Shown: positions 34,339 to 46,130 of the stretch, piece after piece
Layout: the number at the start of each line of letters is the position of its first letter
Position numbering within the stretch: position 1 is the first letter of the stretch
From: Chaetomium olivaceum
Lineage: Eukaryota > Ascomycota > Sordariomycetes > Sordariales > Chaetomiaceae
DNA: 64,000 nt
Assembly: GCA_039881045.1 (NCBI GenBank)
Contig: JAYWVB010000047.1
Location: forward strand, 62,001 to 126,000
Direction of reading: 5' to 3'
Notes under the pieces: generated by a model
The model's input: only the letters and a program-made list of their open reading frames with translations
Told to the model about the DNA's origin: nothing
Database searches by the model: none
Translations under genes and position numbers: made by a program

Positions 34339-35272
34339 ATGATTTTCAACATGAGCGACATGGCGAAGAAGATGTTCATGCGTAAGTCGTCCCTTTCGGT
34401 CCTTAGGGGCAGGACAAGTCGGATTCTGCTTTTAGATAAGCCCTACTGAACTAGAACACTAACGACTTGGCAGCTTCTGGCTTGTTGCGTTTCGCACCCT
34501 ATCTTTTGATCCTCCCCATCATTGTCTTTCACGGTACGTTCCCAATCACCCCTCGCCTTTAGTCTCTAAATCCCGACTCACACCCTTGCCAGCTCTCTCC
34601 CTGACGGGATGCGTCTCGACCTCCCCCGCAATCCCTAATATCTACGTCATCGATCTGCGCACCAACACCAACGTAACCGACGACCTCCTCAAGGTCCGCA
34701 TCGGCTACTACGGCATCTGCGGCATCGACGACGACGGCACCCGCTGCCAGTCCGCCAGCGGCCGCTCCGTCGAGACACTAGCCGCCAACCTCTTCCCCCA
34801 ATTCCAGCCGGTCAACAGCACCTCCAAGTCCGCCAGCAGCACCAGGGCCGATATCACCGACCTCGTCTCCACGGCCCTGGACCTGCAGTCCCGCACCTTC
34901 ATCTCCGTCCTCGCCGCCGCCGCCGTGCTCTTCGTGTTCGGCGTCGCCGCCATGGTCCTCCTCGCGCGGGACGTGAAAAAGTCGACCTTCGACGCCCACT
35001 CGCGCCGCAGCACCATGATCCGCCGCATCACCTACGCCATGCTGTTCGGGTCCACGGGCCTGGTTTTTGCTGCGGCCCTCGCCACCAGCCAGTCGGCGGG
35101 CGCGCTGGAGTATGCCTCGGAGGGTATGAGCCACGCGTCGGTGCTGATCAAGAGTGGGACGACGCTGCAGGTGCTGCAGTGGACCACGTTTGGGTTTGAG
35201 TTGCTGTTTGTGATGGCGGTGCCGTTTTTGGTGGGGAGTAAGGGGGCGGCGTTTGATAAGGAGCAGGCTTGA
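34339..35272 (+). CDS. FIG1: Fig1-like four-TM membrane protein (Ca2+ regulator/membrane fusion family)
   Basis: Three exons fit exactly: 34339-34381, 34474-34533 and 34593-35272 (260 residues, introns 92 and 59 bp). The family's signature, Gly-Cys after TM1 and a later Cys pair, is seen as SLTGCVST and YYGICGIDDDGTRC. The likely TM segments are FAPYLLILPIIVFHAL (about 20-38), ISVLAAAAVLFVFGVAAMVLLA (about 140-161), ITYAMLFGSTGLVFAAALAT (about 185-205) and TFGFELLFVMAVPFLVG (about 230-250). Fig1 proteins act in low-affinity Ca2+ influx and cell fusion during mating and hyphal growth. A SUR7/claudin-like relative is the alternative. The gene is intact. Confidence 0.75.
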
Positions 35273-35743
35273 GCTAGTGATTCCGCGAGGGCGTGTTGGT
35301 AGTAGATGGGGAGGTTCGAGAATATGTGCTCTATTGCTATAACTTTTGCTTGGGGCGTTTGGGCTTTGTGGTGTCTCTTATTTGACGCCAATAATATAAA
35401 GATGTAAAAATGTGTAATTCTCGTTTTTTCTTGCGTCATGGACTCTTTGCTCATTTTGCGGTGACTGTAGCTCTATTCTGTCACGGCTACACATTACTAA
35501 TTGACTCCGTCAGTGTGCGCGTACATACAGACACATGGTCTGAAGATAACATCACTACTGGTTGAGTGGTCCACTTCAATATGATCAGACCACCCTGGGA
35601 ATGATACGACTCGTCTTGACCGCTCGGTTAACTACCTAGTCTGGCCATTTAATCCAATCGTATATATATCGCACTTCGTTCTGTCGTAGACGGGGGCGTA
35701 TATTTGGGACTTATTCCCACACAAGGCTGCTAGAAGAAACCAA

Positions 35744-36049
35744 ATGACCACTTCTCCTATACCCGGTTCCAGATATTTTGACACTACCGCCGTCATGGCA
35801 GATTCCGTTAATGATTGTGCATGTGATTGGGCCTGCCCCGTTCGCCGCGTTCAGATTCCCTTGGGCGGGGAGTTAAGGAGTGATTGGGTGGGACGCTATT
35901 TGAGATGGCCATACTTGCATATAGATGTACGACAGACATCATCCTCATCGTTCCATGCGGTGGTATGTATACCAGACTTCCATTTTGAACTAGATCATGA
36001 AGGCCTGCTGTACTTCGGCGATATCATTGACATGATTCACAAAACGTAA
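35744..36049 (+). CDS. Short hypothetical ORF
   Basis: A 101-residue frame (MTTSPIPGSRYFDTTAV...) with an ATG start and no recognisable domain, signal peptide or splice context. It stands alone in an intergenic region (35273-36500) that otherwise shows nothing. It may be chance. Confidence 0.2.
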   Translation: MTTSPIPGSRYFDTTAVMADSVNDCACDWACPVRRVQIPLGGELRSDWVGRYLRWPYLHIDVRQTSSSSFHAVVCIPDFHFELDHEGLLYFGDIIDMIHKT

Positions 36050-36625
36050 TTGGGTGATGCGAGCAAGTATATGTCTATCGCTGATTCTCGCTCGTGCTGC
36101 GTTTGTAGCGAATCGACTCCCCGAGGCACCCAGGAGCTTCTGTCACTATAATAGGTCTCATTCGTGGCCTGAAGCGAGGAACACAGTATTGTGGACAAGG
36201 AAGACGTGAATAACCTAGAAAGATACATCACTGCCATGGGGCGAAGGAATTGACTTGAGTTGAAAGGGGCTATGGCTAAGACGAGATGGCCACTAACAGG
36301 GAATAATACACCTTGTGCTTCCATCCAGTCTGGCAATGGACAGGTCAGAAGCACGTGTTAGGGGTCGGTGATGCGTCATGGTCCGGCAATTACTATTCAT
36401 GTACCTGTGTACCTGCCTCCTCACATCACCCTCGGGCCCCCCCAATACCTATCAGCCGAACTGGTGCGAACCTTGACGACTGCAGCAGCACAGTATCAAC
36501 TTTCAGCGTAACGGCCGTCTGCGCCAGTTGGAGCGGATACTGCCCCACGAGTAAGCCCGCCTCTGTCCCCTATGACTTGGGCAAGATTCTGACTGCCTCG
36601 ATCGCCTGTCCGGAAGTTTGGTACA

Positions 36626-37068
36626 TTAGCCGATGACAAGACCAGAAACCATGCAGGGGCTGTCATTTGATAAAAGAGCACTCACGCCATCATCCGAGTT
36701 GGTAACAAAGCACCCATCGGTCGTCCAGGTCTCAATGTAGTGGTCGCAGTGCCAGTCGGAAAAGAGATCCACCTTCATCTCATCCTCGTCGATACCGGTC
36801 ACAAAACCCGAGTGAGCCGGGCCGACCTTCATGCACCACAGCTCTTGGCCCCCTGCCCACCAATTACGCCAGCGTCCTCAAGGTTGGGGTCTGACGAGTC
36901 GTCTCCCCTGGGGCAGCCTTTGCTGTAGAAGTTGAGCCGCCTAAAAAATATCAGAACTCACACAAGATGGTAGATGAGAGGTGATGGGACAAATTCAACG
37001 TACCAGGTAGCCATTCCAACTCGGACAAGTCCGGCAATCAGAACGGTAAAAGGCAGCGTGAAACGCAT
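36626..37068 (-). CDS. Small secreted Cys-containing protein, one apparent missing base
   Basis: Exon 1 (37068-37004) encodes a signal peptide (MRFTLPFTVLIAGLVRVGMA). A 63-bp intron ends TTTTTTAG and exon 2 begins at 36940 (RLNFYSKGCPRGDDSSD). At a G5 run near 36857-36861 one base appears to be missing. The other frame carries the natural continuation MKVGPAHSGFVTGIDEDEMK, DWHCDHYIETWTTDGCF. Either it ends at 36626 or a further exon follows after a GTGAGT at 36685. The mature product would be under 130 residues with about six Cys, the profile of a small secreted effector-like or surface protein. No family is recognised. Confidence 0.45.
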
Positions 37069-38109
37069 TCTTGTGCGGGACAAGCAGCAACGGTAAAAGT
37101 GTCTCGGGTTGGGGACTTAGACACGGACAAGGACTGTGGGTGCGAGATTGGAGAGGCAACGCATAGGGTACTTGTAGCCGTTTACTTTTTGGTCAAAAAC
37201 CGCGTTCAACACACTTATGCCCCTATTCCCCTCTCGGCTTGCATTACTCTCATCGGCTTGAGCCATTTCTGCTCTCCGTGTTTGGCAGCATTCTCTTTCC
37301 CAACGTTTCTTCGAAACGTCATAAGGGGTGAAGGAAATTAAAGCTCCGAGTCATGAAAAAGCTGTTGGTCCATCTCCCGAACGGAGCGCTCCCGACACCC
37401 GTCAACACAAGACGCAAGGGGAAATGGCCGAGCCGTGGCCCACTCAGTAAGAGCTGTTGGAACCAACGCCGCGGTTCCGCCGAGTAAATCTTTATCTCAT
37501 CGTTACTTCACATGCAAGTTCTCACACCATGGTTGATCATCGACAGAATCCCGAAAGATCGCTACAGGAGCACTGATACACCATGCTCTTGCTTGAAATG
37601 GAAGGTGAAGATTGTGGCAGCCGACCGTTTTGCTGGTTTGGTATGAGAGATTTATTTGCATGGGAATCATGATGGACTTTAGTGTTCCATCGGCGAACGT
37701 GTTGGGATATCTGACCGACGTGGAAGAATTGCATCGCGGAATCAAATGCCATTGCACTAACAGCAGTACCCAGCTCCAGGGCCGAATGAGGGTTGGCACT
37801 CACGTGGACGTGGGACGTAATATCAGGGAAGAGATAACCATGCCGTCTTTGGTTCATTCATTAAACAGATATTCTCTCTGTTGTTGGTAGCCTTTGTTAG
37901 TGTCTTGTTTGAATTCAGATCACCCCCTTTTGCGGATCCTTGGGATTTCGGCGCTATTATTCACGGCTGTTGTCCATCAAGGTTTTCGAGAGAGACCGTT
38001 GAGATCTTTGTAACCAACTACACCCTAAAATGATTTAAAGGGGCATCCAACCTCGTCTTGCTTCGACATGGTCATCCATCCGCACCACATGTCCCAATCT
38101 TCGCCAACC
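37069..38109. other. Intergenic region without supported genes
   Basis: No open frame with support is seen. It lies between two divergent secreted-protein genes and probably holds both promoters. Confidence 0.5.
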
Positions 38110-39301
38110 ATGAAGAGAAGCTTTCATCTTGCGGTCTGGGCCATGGGCCTCGCCCTCCCGCTCGCAACCGCCAACGTTTACAAGATGTGCAAAGACAACC
38201 ACTGCGACGACTGCCCAGTTGGCATCACCAATGCCGGAACGGGGTACCCCGACTGCGTCACGTATGACTCAGATACCGTTTTCTACAACTCGGACTTCCC
38301 GGGTTCTGAGGGAGGGTAAGACTTCATTCAGTGTCCTCCTATTCACGACCGAAAGTTGACGTTTCCATTCTCTCCAGAGGCTGGAAGCCATACATCGAAA
38401 TCCCCGAGCTTGACGAGAGCTGCCAAATCATCATCAGATCCCCAGCGCACACCGACATTCCGGGATGAGGGTACATGATCGCCAGCTTTGCAACCCCGTA
38501 TGCGCCGTGGTAAAACCTCGAAAAGACATTCATGGTCCAGTTTTGCTGCGGCAGCGGCGACTGCAGTGCCGCTGGGGCTTCGAAGCTGCGTCGGTCAGCC
38601 AGATTCGGCGGCCCATATGGCTGGGGCGAGCGCCTTGACACTGCGGCCGCCGGCAGTGGCATGTACAGTATTGTGCTGCGGGACGCCAACGGCACCGAGA
38701 TCAAGCCAGCCCAGGTTGGGCCGCCCCCGGGTGGTCCTTCCACGCACCGCTCGCCTCTTCCTCAAATCGCCACTCTCCCTACCGTTGTGTCAGCCAGGGG
38801 CCTACAGCCTAGGAGCAGGTGCACTGAGAACTCATGGACAGCCGATGACGGCTACTCCGAGTACACGCGCCCCGCCGACAACACGCAGATTGTCAAACCT
38901 CGGTCGCGGGCCCAGCCGATCAGCAAATCTCGGTCACGCGGTCGCAGTCGTTCACCACTTCTATGAACCTCGGTTTTGGAGACATCCTCTCTCTAGGTGT
39001 CTCTTTTGAGATGACCGAGAGCTACAGAGACTCCGAGTCGTCTACGTTTCACGTTCCCGACGGCCAGAGCGGAGATGTCGGGTTTACGGCGTATCTTGTT
39101 TGCACGAGAGGTGAGTTGTGACATGGTGCGGGATGGATTTGAAATCCAACCTCCGGCTAACTGCAATGAACTTCTCGCATAGGGAGTGGTCAGTGTGACG
39201 GGGATGAGGTCAAGGGCGGAATCTGCACACCCAAGATCAGGAAGGCGGCGGATGGCAGTACCTCACTGGACGGCATTTACTCCCTCATCATTCACTCTTA
39301 G
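38110..39301 (+). pseudogene. Secreted Cys-containing protein gene with two stops and at least one frameshift
   Basis: The start at 38110 begins a signal peptide (MKRSFHLAVWAMGLALPLATA), followed by VYKMCKDNHCDDCPVGITNAG. Introns 38316-38377 and 39111-39182 are well formed. Between them the frame reads WKPYIEIPELDESCQIIIRSP, FMVQFCCGSGDCSAAG and NSWTADDGYSEYTRPADNTQ. It is interrupted by an in-frame TGA near 38467 and an in-frame TAA near 38512. A 1-nt shift near 38928 leads to the final frame MNLGFGDILSLGVSFEMTES, FHVPDGQSGDVGFTAYLVC and a C-terminal CDGDEVKGGICTP. The two stops are substitutions, so this looks like a true pseudogene of a roughly 330-residue extracellular protein of unknown function. 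Confidence 0.55.
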
Positions 39302-40867
39302 ACCGTTTCTTTCAATCACTTGCCGGAGTCTACTTTCTTTTCTTTGGGGCTATCTGGAGCGCTCTCGGGCGGTTACTTTATTTCCCTATTCCATTTCTCG
39401 AGTGCCGTTTGAATATCAACAATTTACACATTCATCATAAAAACAAAAACTTCCACCTAAGATTTTTGTTTGATTGTTTATTTTCCAATGGATACACCAT
39501 CTCTTCTTAATGATCCCCAGGCTACGATATTCAATGCGCCCCATCGTAACAAAACGGAGAATGTAAAATGATGATATTGATTTGCTTCATCCAAAGTTTG
39601 TGCCTGTTATCTCTCGAAATCCAGATCCCTCCCACCAAATCTTTGTCCCGACAGCGAGTAGCCAACCAATTCTTCCGATTCCTTCGCTGTGTGTGCTTCA
39701 CAATCTTCCTTGGAATTCCCCGTTTCCCTCCAATTCACAGCCGCAATATCATATCGGGCAGTCGACATGGATATTTCGCACCTTTCCGAACTAATTAAAG
39801 AGCTGATTGAATGACATGTGGTACGTAGTATGGAGACTCTTGTTGAATTATGCCTTGTGGCTCCGCCTAGCTTGGGTGGAATTTCAACCCCTCTTTGCGT
39901 TGCTTGTCAAAAACTTCCCCCACACCGACTTCGAAGCATCGAGGTCTTACGTACTAGGTAGATGCATGCAACTTATCTACTAGAGTCCCCCAAGTGCAAA
40001 GCCGGACATGCAATGCAAAGGCCCCCCTGGATGGTGAAAAGTTGGTAATAGTACTGGGTAGTCAAGGAAGAGTGGTAAAGAGCGAACCCGATGTAACGGA
40101 AATGTGTGGTCACTCTTGTCTTGTTTAGAACAATATAATTTCATTATCCAATCACCGATGCTTGATCTTGCACAGTCGAACTTGTCCCTCGAGGCACCCC
40201 TATAATTATCTCTTCATGCCACCGCCGACCACAGCGGGACCGGTAAGTTTCTTGGGGGCAACCTCTGTTGCAGGCTCCGACCAAGGGCGGAGTAGGTTCG
40301 TAAGAAAATAGACGCTAGATTCTGGGTCAGTGCTTCTGCTTTTGTATGGACCCAATAACTGCAAATCACGGTCCCGGACTTACGCATGTATCTGTAATGC
40401 ACGGGGACACGGCGGTACGACGGAACCTAAAACTCACCACAAAACCTAAACTCCCTACCAGGATTCCTATTTCCTCACGGGTAGGGAGTCTTCCCCATTA
40501 CAAATGGTTATAATATATATATCATTCAACCTAAACATCTGGATGTACGCACCTGACCGGGTGTATCCCGAATCCCTCCACATGGACCACATCCATCACC
40601 GTGCGTATGTTGCAGAACTGATTTGCTCATGGTCTCATGACACCCAATATAGGAACGTGCTGGCTACCTTAAGGTTCTTTATTGCTCCCGGTGATGCCTT
40701 CCGTCAGCCAATACGTTTCTCTGTCCGGTGCTTTGACCTCCCTTGCCCAGGTATTCATCCATTTATTCGAGTCCTGTGGCCTACGGTCCCTTCTTTCCTC
40801 TTTCCTCCACCACCTCCGGCTCGTTTACACCTTTTTACTAATACTTTTTAATTCATTTATTACAACG
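39302..40867. other. Intergenic region without supported genes
   Basis: Nothing with coding support is seen. The last 100 bp before 40868 are pyrimidine-rich, as is common upstream of fungal start codons. Confidence 0.5.
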
Positions 40868-43039
40868 ATGCCCGGCTGGAAATTTGCGTTCGGTCTATCG
40901 ACCGAGGCGGTTAAAACCGCCACCCCCCCTGGAACAGTGTTGCTCATCGGTAAGAATCACTCGCCCGTTGGGTCCCACTTAAGCGTCCTCTTTCTTTTTT
41001 TTTTCTTTTTTTGTTTCCTTTTTTTTTCTTTCAGCTTCATCATTCAGACATTTTTGTCGCCCAAGTGGCTTCGTCACTCATCCACCGATTTTGAGTTGTA
41101 TAGCACAAGATGTTCACTCACTAATGTCCGTCATAGAGCACGGTTCCAACCATAGGGGAGGACAAGACGGCGACAGTGTCGTTAAGTCCCCGATCCCGAC
41201 GCCCGATCCAGCGGATCCGCTGAACTGGCCGCAGTGGAGGAAGGTGATGTGTATGGTCTCGGTGGCGTACTACGCCTTTGTTTCCAACTATATCTCGTCG
41301 TCCATTGCGCCAGCTCTGCCGCTGTGGAACCACGCGTTTCCCCACGATCAGAGGCCGATGCGGGACCTGATCCAGCTTGTTTCGGTAAACTACGTCGATA
41401 CGTTTTGATGGCGATTTGGCAGGCTAATGACTATATGTAGTTCAACGTTCTGATCCTGGGCTTGGGCAACATCTTCTGGGTTCCGCTGGCTAACGTGTTC
41501 GGCCGTCGGCTTATCCTGAACCTGTCGACCATGCTTCTCTCCGCCGCCTCAAGCATGGGGATGATGTTTACCGGGTATAACGCGACAATGCTCGTCAGGA
41601 TACTCCAGGGATTAGGGAGTTCGGCCTCTGAGACCGTTACCCCTGCTGTGGTTGGAGACCTGTTCTTTGTCCATGAGAGAGGAAGTTGGATGGTGTGTGG
41701 CCCAGACCTTCATAAACAACGATAGACACTAATCTCCCCCAATAGGCGTTTTACTCGGCATCCCTCGCCAGCGGCTCGGTCGTGGGGGGCATAACGGGCG
41801 GATACGTCGCTTTCGGACTCGGATGGGTACGGCAGTTCCACATTGCCACCGCCCTCACGACGGTGTCATATGTTCTCACCGCCCTGTTCGTGCCGGAGAC
41901 CATGTACAGCCGCAAGTCCAGTCCCCTCCCCACCGACCAGCCCCCGCACGACCCCCAGTCCGGAGCACCGCGAGCGCTGCCGGCACGCACCACGCGGCGG
42001 GTCAGCCTGCCCACGGCCACCCTGGCCCCAAGCACCGGCCGCCGCCAACGGCATCAGGCGTTGGCTGGCTCGGAACAAAATCGGGGCTCAACCTGCTCGC
42101 CACCGTGGGCGGCCCGGCCCGGCCCAAGCGCACCTCGGAGGCCATCCCGCTGAGCCTCCTCCGCCACCACCCGGCCAACGCCAGCCGCACCCCGCACACC
42201 ATCCTGCCCAGCCCCTATGCGCCCTACACGTTTGCCCGGTCGCTCAAGTTCAGCCCCTACCGGGGCGACGTGGCCCGCCACTTCAAAAAGCCCTGGACCA
42301 CCCTGTGCCTGCCCGCCACCTGGATCATCATGCTCCAGTACGGCGGGCTGGTCGGCGGCGTGGCCGTGATCTCCACCGTCGGTCCCCAGGTGCTCGCGCG
42401 GCCGCCCTACCGCTGGGGGCAGCACACGGGTCTGCTGTTTGTGGGCGCGCTGGTGGGCATCGTGCTGGGTGGGTTGTACACGGGGCTGGTGGCGGATCGA
42501 CAATTGAAGAAGGGCGCCAAGGGCCTGGATACGGGGTATGCGGAGCCTGAGGCGAGGGTGGGCTTGATGGTGCCCGCGTTGGTGATTGGGACTCTTGGGT
42601 TGGCAGTGTTTGGGGGTTGTGCGCAGAGCCCGGGGAAGTATCAGTGGGTTGGGCTGGAGTTTGCGTATGGTATGGTGGCGTTTGCGTTGGCGCAGGTGCC
42701 ATCGATCTGGTTTGGTTATGTGAGTCCTTTTCTTTGATTTCTTGGTTTGTGTTGAAGTTGGGAGTGAAGTGCTGTGGCTGACTTGTTCCTTTCTAGCTCA
42801 TCGACTCGTACGACCAGCTCGCGAGCGACTGCTTCGTCATGATCTGCATTCTCCGTGGCGCAATTCCTTTTGCGTGGACTTTTTTTGTTGCCCAGTGGAT
42901 AGAAGAGCAGGGGTTTATGGTTCCGTTTGGGGCGTTTACAGCCATCATGGGGTTTTTCTCGTTGTTGATCATCCCGATTTTGTGTGGAGGGAAGCGGATG
43001 CGGATTGCGACGGCTCGGTATGTAACAAAAAACCAGTAG
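40868..43039 (+). CDS. MFS transporter (DHA1-like, 12 TM), one apparent missing base
   Basis: Five exons: 40868-40949, 41137-41384, 41441-41692, 41746-42719 and 42797-43039. The first intron is 187 bp and contains T-rich runs. The N-terminal cytoplasmic segment holds the PADPLNWPQWRK block typical of fungal DHA1 transporters. TM regions follow (MVSVAYYAFVSNYISSSIAPALPLW, VLILGLGNIFWVPLANVFGRR), with a motif A-like GRR and the TM5 region SGSVVGGITGGYVAFGLGWVRQF. The central loop is long. In exon 4 near 42056-42065 one base is missing: one frame ends in QALAG and the natural continuation LGTKSGLNLL is in the next frame. The C-terminal half (WIIMLQYGGLVGGVAVIS to LLIIPILCGGKRMR) is complete. It is likely a plasma-membrane proton antiporter; the substrate is unknown. 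Confidence 0.8.
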
Positions 43040-43390
43040 AAAAGTGTAGAAAAAAGAGTGTTGCGTTTCAAAACCCCAACCAACCCCCATCTTCGACTTG
43101 CCAAGCACTTCCCGAATCTGTGGCGATGTGATCTTGCGACGAAAGCGGTCTGCTCGCTTGAATATTATTCCGGAGCTCGCCACCATTCATCTCAAAAGGC
43201 ACTGCTTACCATATGACAGCTGTCGAGTTGGCCATGGTCGATTGTAGGAACCGTTCGATGATGCGGCCTTAATTTGTTGGTAGTTGTCTATGTCTCCTGT
43301 GTGCTCCATGCGGCACCATCCCTTGCTTTACCTCGCAGTCCGGTTCAGCATGTTCGGACACCATACCACGTGGGCAACCTGCGCCATAAT

Positions 43391-43478
43391 TATAACGTAA
43401 TCTATCACCTTTCCGGCCACACCACCTTTCCGGCCACTTTCCAGCCCCGCACCCCACCACGTCCACTTTGGATGCACC
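43391..43478. repeat. Left terminal inverted repeat of the Fot1/pogo element
   Basis: It pairs with 45241-45328 reversed. The outer 21 bases are identical. Confidence 0.85.
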
Positions 43479-43503
43479 TTACCATGCCATCGTACCCGGC
43501 AAA

Positions 43504-45188
43504 ATGCCAAAGCCTTTGCAGCACGAAGAGCGGATCCAATTAGCACTGGAGGCCTTACGTTCAGGCGAAACCCAAAGCATTCGCAAAGCTGCGGCTGCAT
43601 TTGATGTACCAAGGGCGACTCTCCAAGAACGCGTCAAAGGGGGTGCTACGCGTCAACAAGCGCAAGTCAAGAACCGAAAGCTACACCCAACTGAAGAAGC
43701 AGCCTTGATTCAATGGATCGAGTCACTGGACGACCGTGGTATGTCGCCAACGATCAGCTACATTCGACAAATGGCCGATCTTCTTCTCCGCGAGCGTGGA
43801 AACTTGATGTTGCTCGACGCGTCTATCGCAACTACCCCGGTCCCTGCAATGACTGTTGGCGAGAACTGGGTTCATCGGCTTCTTGATCGGCATCCCCATT
43901 TGAAGACGAAGTATTCAAGAAAGTATGACTATCAGCGAGCCTTATGCGAAGACCCAGAGAAGATTTCAGCGTGGTTTGCACGGGTGCAAAAGACGATCAA
44001 CGAGTACGGAGTCCTCGACGTGGATATCTACAACTTTGACGAGACCGGCTTCCAGATGGGTGTTGCAAGTACATCTAAAGTGGTTACTCGGTCTGACCGA
44101 CGGAACCGACCTGTTGTTATTCAGCCAGGGAACCGAGAGTGGACAACTGTCATCGAGTGCATTAACGCATCTGGCTGGAGTGTTGACCCGATGATTATCT
44201 TTGAAGGGAAAGTCCACATTTCGTCGTGGTACGACGGCTCAGTGCTGCCAAAGACATGGCGTATTGGAGTCAGCGATAACGGCTGGACAACCGATGAGCT
44301 TACCTTCGAGTGGCTTCGAGAAGTCTTCGAGCCACAAACCCGAAAACGGACTGTTGGTCGATATCGGCTTCTTATTCTCGATGGTCATGGAAGTCATTCG
44401 ACGCCTGAATTCGACAAATTCTGTACTGAACATCGGATCCTTACAGAGTGCATGCCTCCGCACTCGTCGCACCACCTCCGCCTCTTGACGTCAGCTGTTT
44501 CGCTGTGCTGAAGCGAACGTACGGCGACCTTGTCAAAGAGATGATAGCACTCGGGGTTTATCACATCGACAAACCAAGGTTCCTCGAACTGTTTCTTGAA
44601 GCTCGGAAAAAGACGTTCAGCACAAGGAACATCGTAAGTGGCTTTAGGGCTACAGGGCTCGTGCCTCTCGATCCAACTCAGGTTCTTTGTCGGCTACAAA
44701 CCAGGATACGGACACCGAGTCCCCCTCCTACCCCCATCCAACCGCCAAGTCTGCCTCTCAAAACGCCAGTAAACATGGTCGAGCTTGACTCTCTCCAGAG
44801 GAAACGCCAGAGAGAGATAAGCCCAACAGATCAGGCGCTTCAGAAAATCATCAAGGGCTGCCAGATGGCGATGCACAACGCCATTCTCTTACACGACGAG
44901 AACTCACGACTTCGAGCTGAGAATGCTCGACAAAAGAGAAAGCGTGTACGTCGGGCACTTTTACAGACTGGAGGAACCATGTCGATAGGAGAAGGGATAA
45001 CACGCAACGAGGCCTCCCAAAAAGCTCCTCAGAAGAGTCAGGGACGCCAGAGAGCTCATCGCGAGGTCGAAGAAGGAGAGGCGGGGCCATCAGACACGAC
45101 TGCGTCAAAGGCGCAAAAGCGGGCACAACCGAAGTGTAGCGTTTGCGGCTCACTCGAGCATAATGCCAGGAAATGCCCCTGTAAATAG
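43504..45188 (+). pseudogene. Pogo/Fot1 transposase with C-terminal zinc knuckle, frameshifted
   Basis: The start at 43504 (MPKPLQHEERIQ) is preferred over the upstream TTG. Domains in order are: a psq/CENP-B-like helix-turn-helix (LALEALRSGETQSIRKAAAAF), a second DNA-binding region (MTVGENWVHRLLDRHP), and the DDE_1 catalytic core. Catalytic Asp residues are in NFDETGFQMG, LLILDGHGSHS and YHIDKPRFLELF. A missing nucleotide near 44470 shifts the frame just before LDVSCFAVLKRTYG. The tail is basic and coiled, and ends with a zinc knuckle CSVCGSLEHNARKC (CX2CX4HX4C), common in fungal pogo transposases. Without the indel the length would be about 561 residues. Confidence 0.9.
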
Positions 45189-45240
45189 CGACTCGAATCA
45201 TATAGGTTGCATTCCGAATAGACTCTTTTTTGTGTTGTAA

Positions 45241-45328
45241 GGTATGTCCGAAGTCGACGTGGTGGGGTGTAGGGCAGAAAATTGATCGGGAAGGTGGTTT
45301 GATCGTGAAGGTGATAGATTACGTTATA
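45241..45328. repeat. Right terminal inverted repeat of the Fot1/pogo element
   Basis: It pairs with 43391-43478 reversed. The stop of the transposase frame lies 52 bp before it. Confidence 0.85.
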
Positions 45329-45734
45329 ACCCAGCACCCTTACCTTTTATGTAAGCAAGGTGGTTGCTACCTAACTATGTACAACTACCACATTCGCAGT
45401 ACTGATTTATTTTAAAAACACTATTGCGTAGGGTGGCTATACCAGGGCCGGGTAGGGTAGGTATAAGTATCTGACTGTGCCATCTTGCTTCGTATGCCAC
45501 AGTATGGGTGAGGCGAAGCTGCTGTGTTAGCCACAACGCCACGGATGCATGATTATACACGATTATACACTCAAACTGTAGTATCCAATCGCTCCCCTGA
45601 GAACTGTTGGAAATTTGGCTCGTAAATTAAACGAAGCGTTCCTTCTTCGCTTCCTCAATATACATTGTATGTCTCAGAGACTCATCATTGAAGCTTCGCA
45701 TCAATAATAGCGAGTATAGGGCAGAGCATATAGT

Positions 45735-45860
45735 AGCGAAAGCTTGAAAAAGAATAGAGAAAAAAAAGAAAAGTGAAAGAGGATCAAATGAAATGAAAGA
45801 AGAAAGTAAAAAAAAAGAAAGAAAGAAAAAAATGAAAAAATGAAAAAGAGAAAAAGGGAA
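45735..45860. repeat. Polypurine (A/G) low-complexity tract
   Basis: About 125 bp on the plus strand are almost only A and G (GAAAGAAAGAAAAAAATG-like). The tract lies just outside the left end of the Tc1 composite element and is of simple-sequence origin. Confidence 0.85.
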
Positions 45861-45891
45861 TAAACTAGCAAGTAAGTTGAGTATTACGGTA

Positions 45892-45969
45892 AAAGGCGAA
45901 TTGGGTGTCGCTAGTTTTCTTAGTTAACTATTTTAAGGACTGCGGGGTAGGCCTGTGGCTGATGTGGCT
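45892..45969. repeat. Left 78-bp terminal inverted repeat of the Tc1 composite element
   Basis: It begins AAAGGCGAATTGGGTGTCGC and ends CTGATGTGGCT. It differs from the reversed right copy at three positions (one at the very first base, two near the inner end). Confidence 0.9.
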
Positions 45970-46130
45970 GTACGAAAACACTTGTAGCTGAGAAGTATTT
46001 CAGAAGCGGTACCTAACAGAGCTAGAACTGGCTGTTGCCTCACTCGTCCAAAGAGTCACCCCGACCATCTGCCCTCTCTTCCTTCTGTCCCTTCTTCCTC
46101 CTCTTCCATCCCTAGCGCTTTTATGCCACT

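Larger units (their letters stand above)
43391..45328 (+). mobile_element. Fot1/pogo-type DNA transposon
   Basis: The element is about 1.94 kb with inverted ends: TATAACGTAATCTATCACC on the left (43391) and its reverse complement on the right (ending 45328). Similarity extends over about 88 bp on each side at roughly 75% identity. TA at each extremity is consistent with the TA target of this superfamily. The left end contains two copies of a CACCTTTCCGGCCAC subrepeat. The size matches Fot1-like elements. The single transposase gene has one frameshift. Confidence 0.88.
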
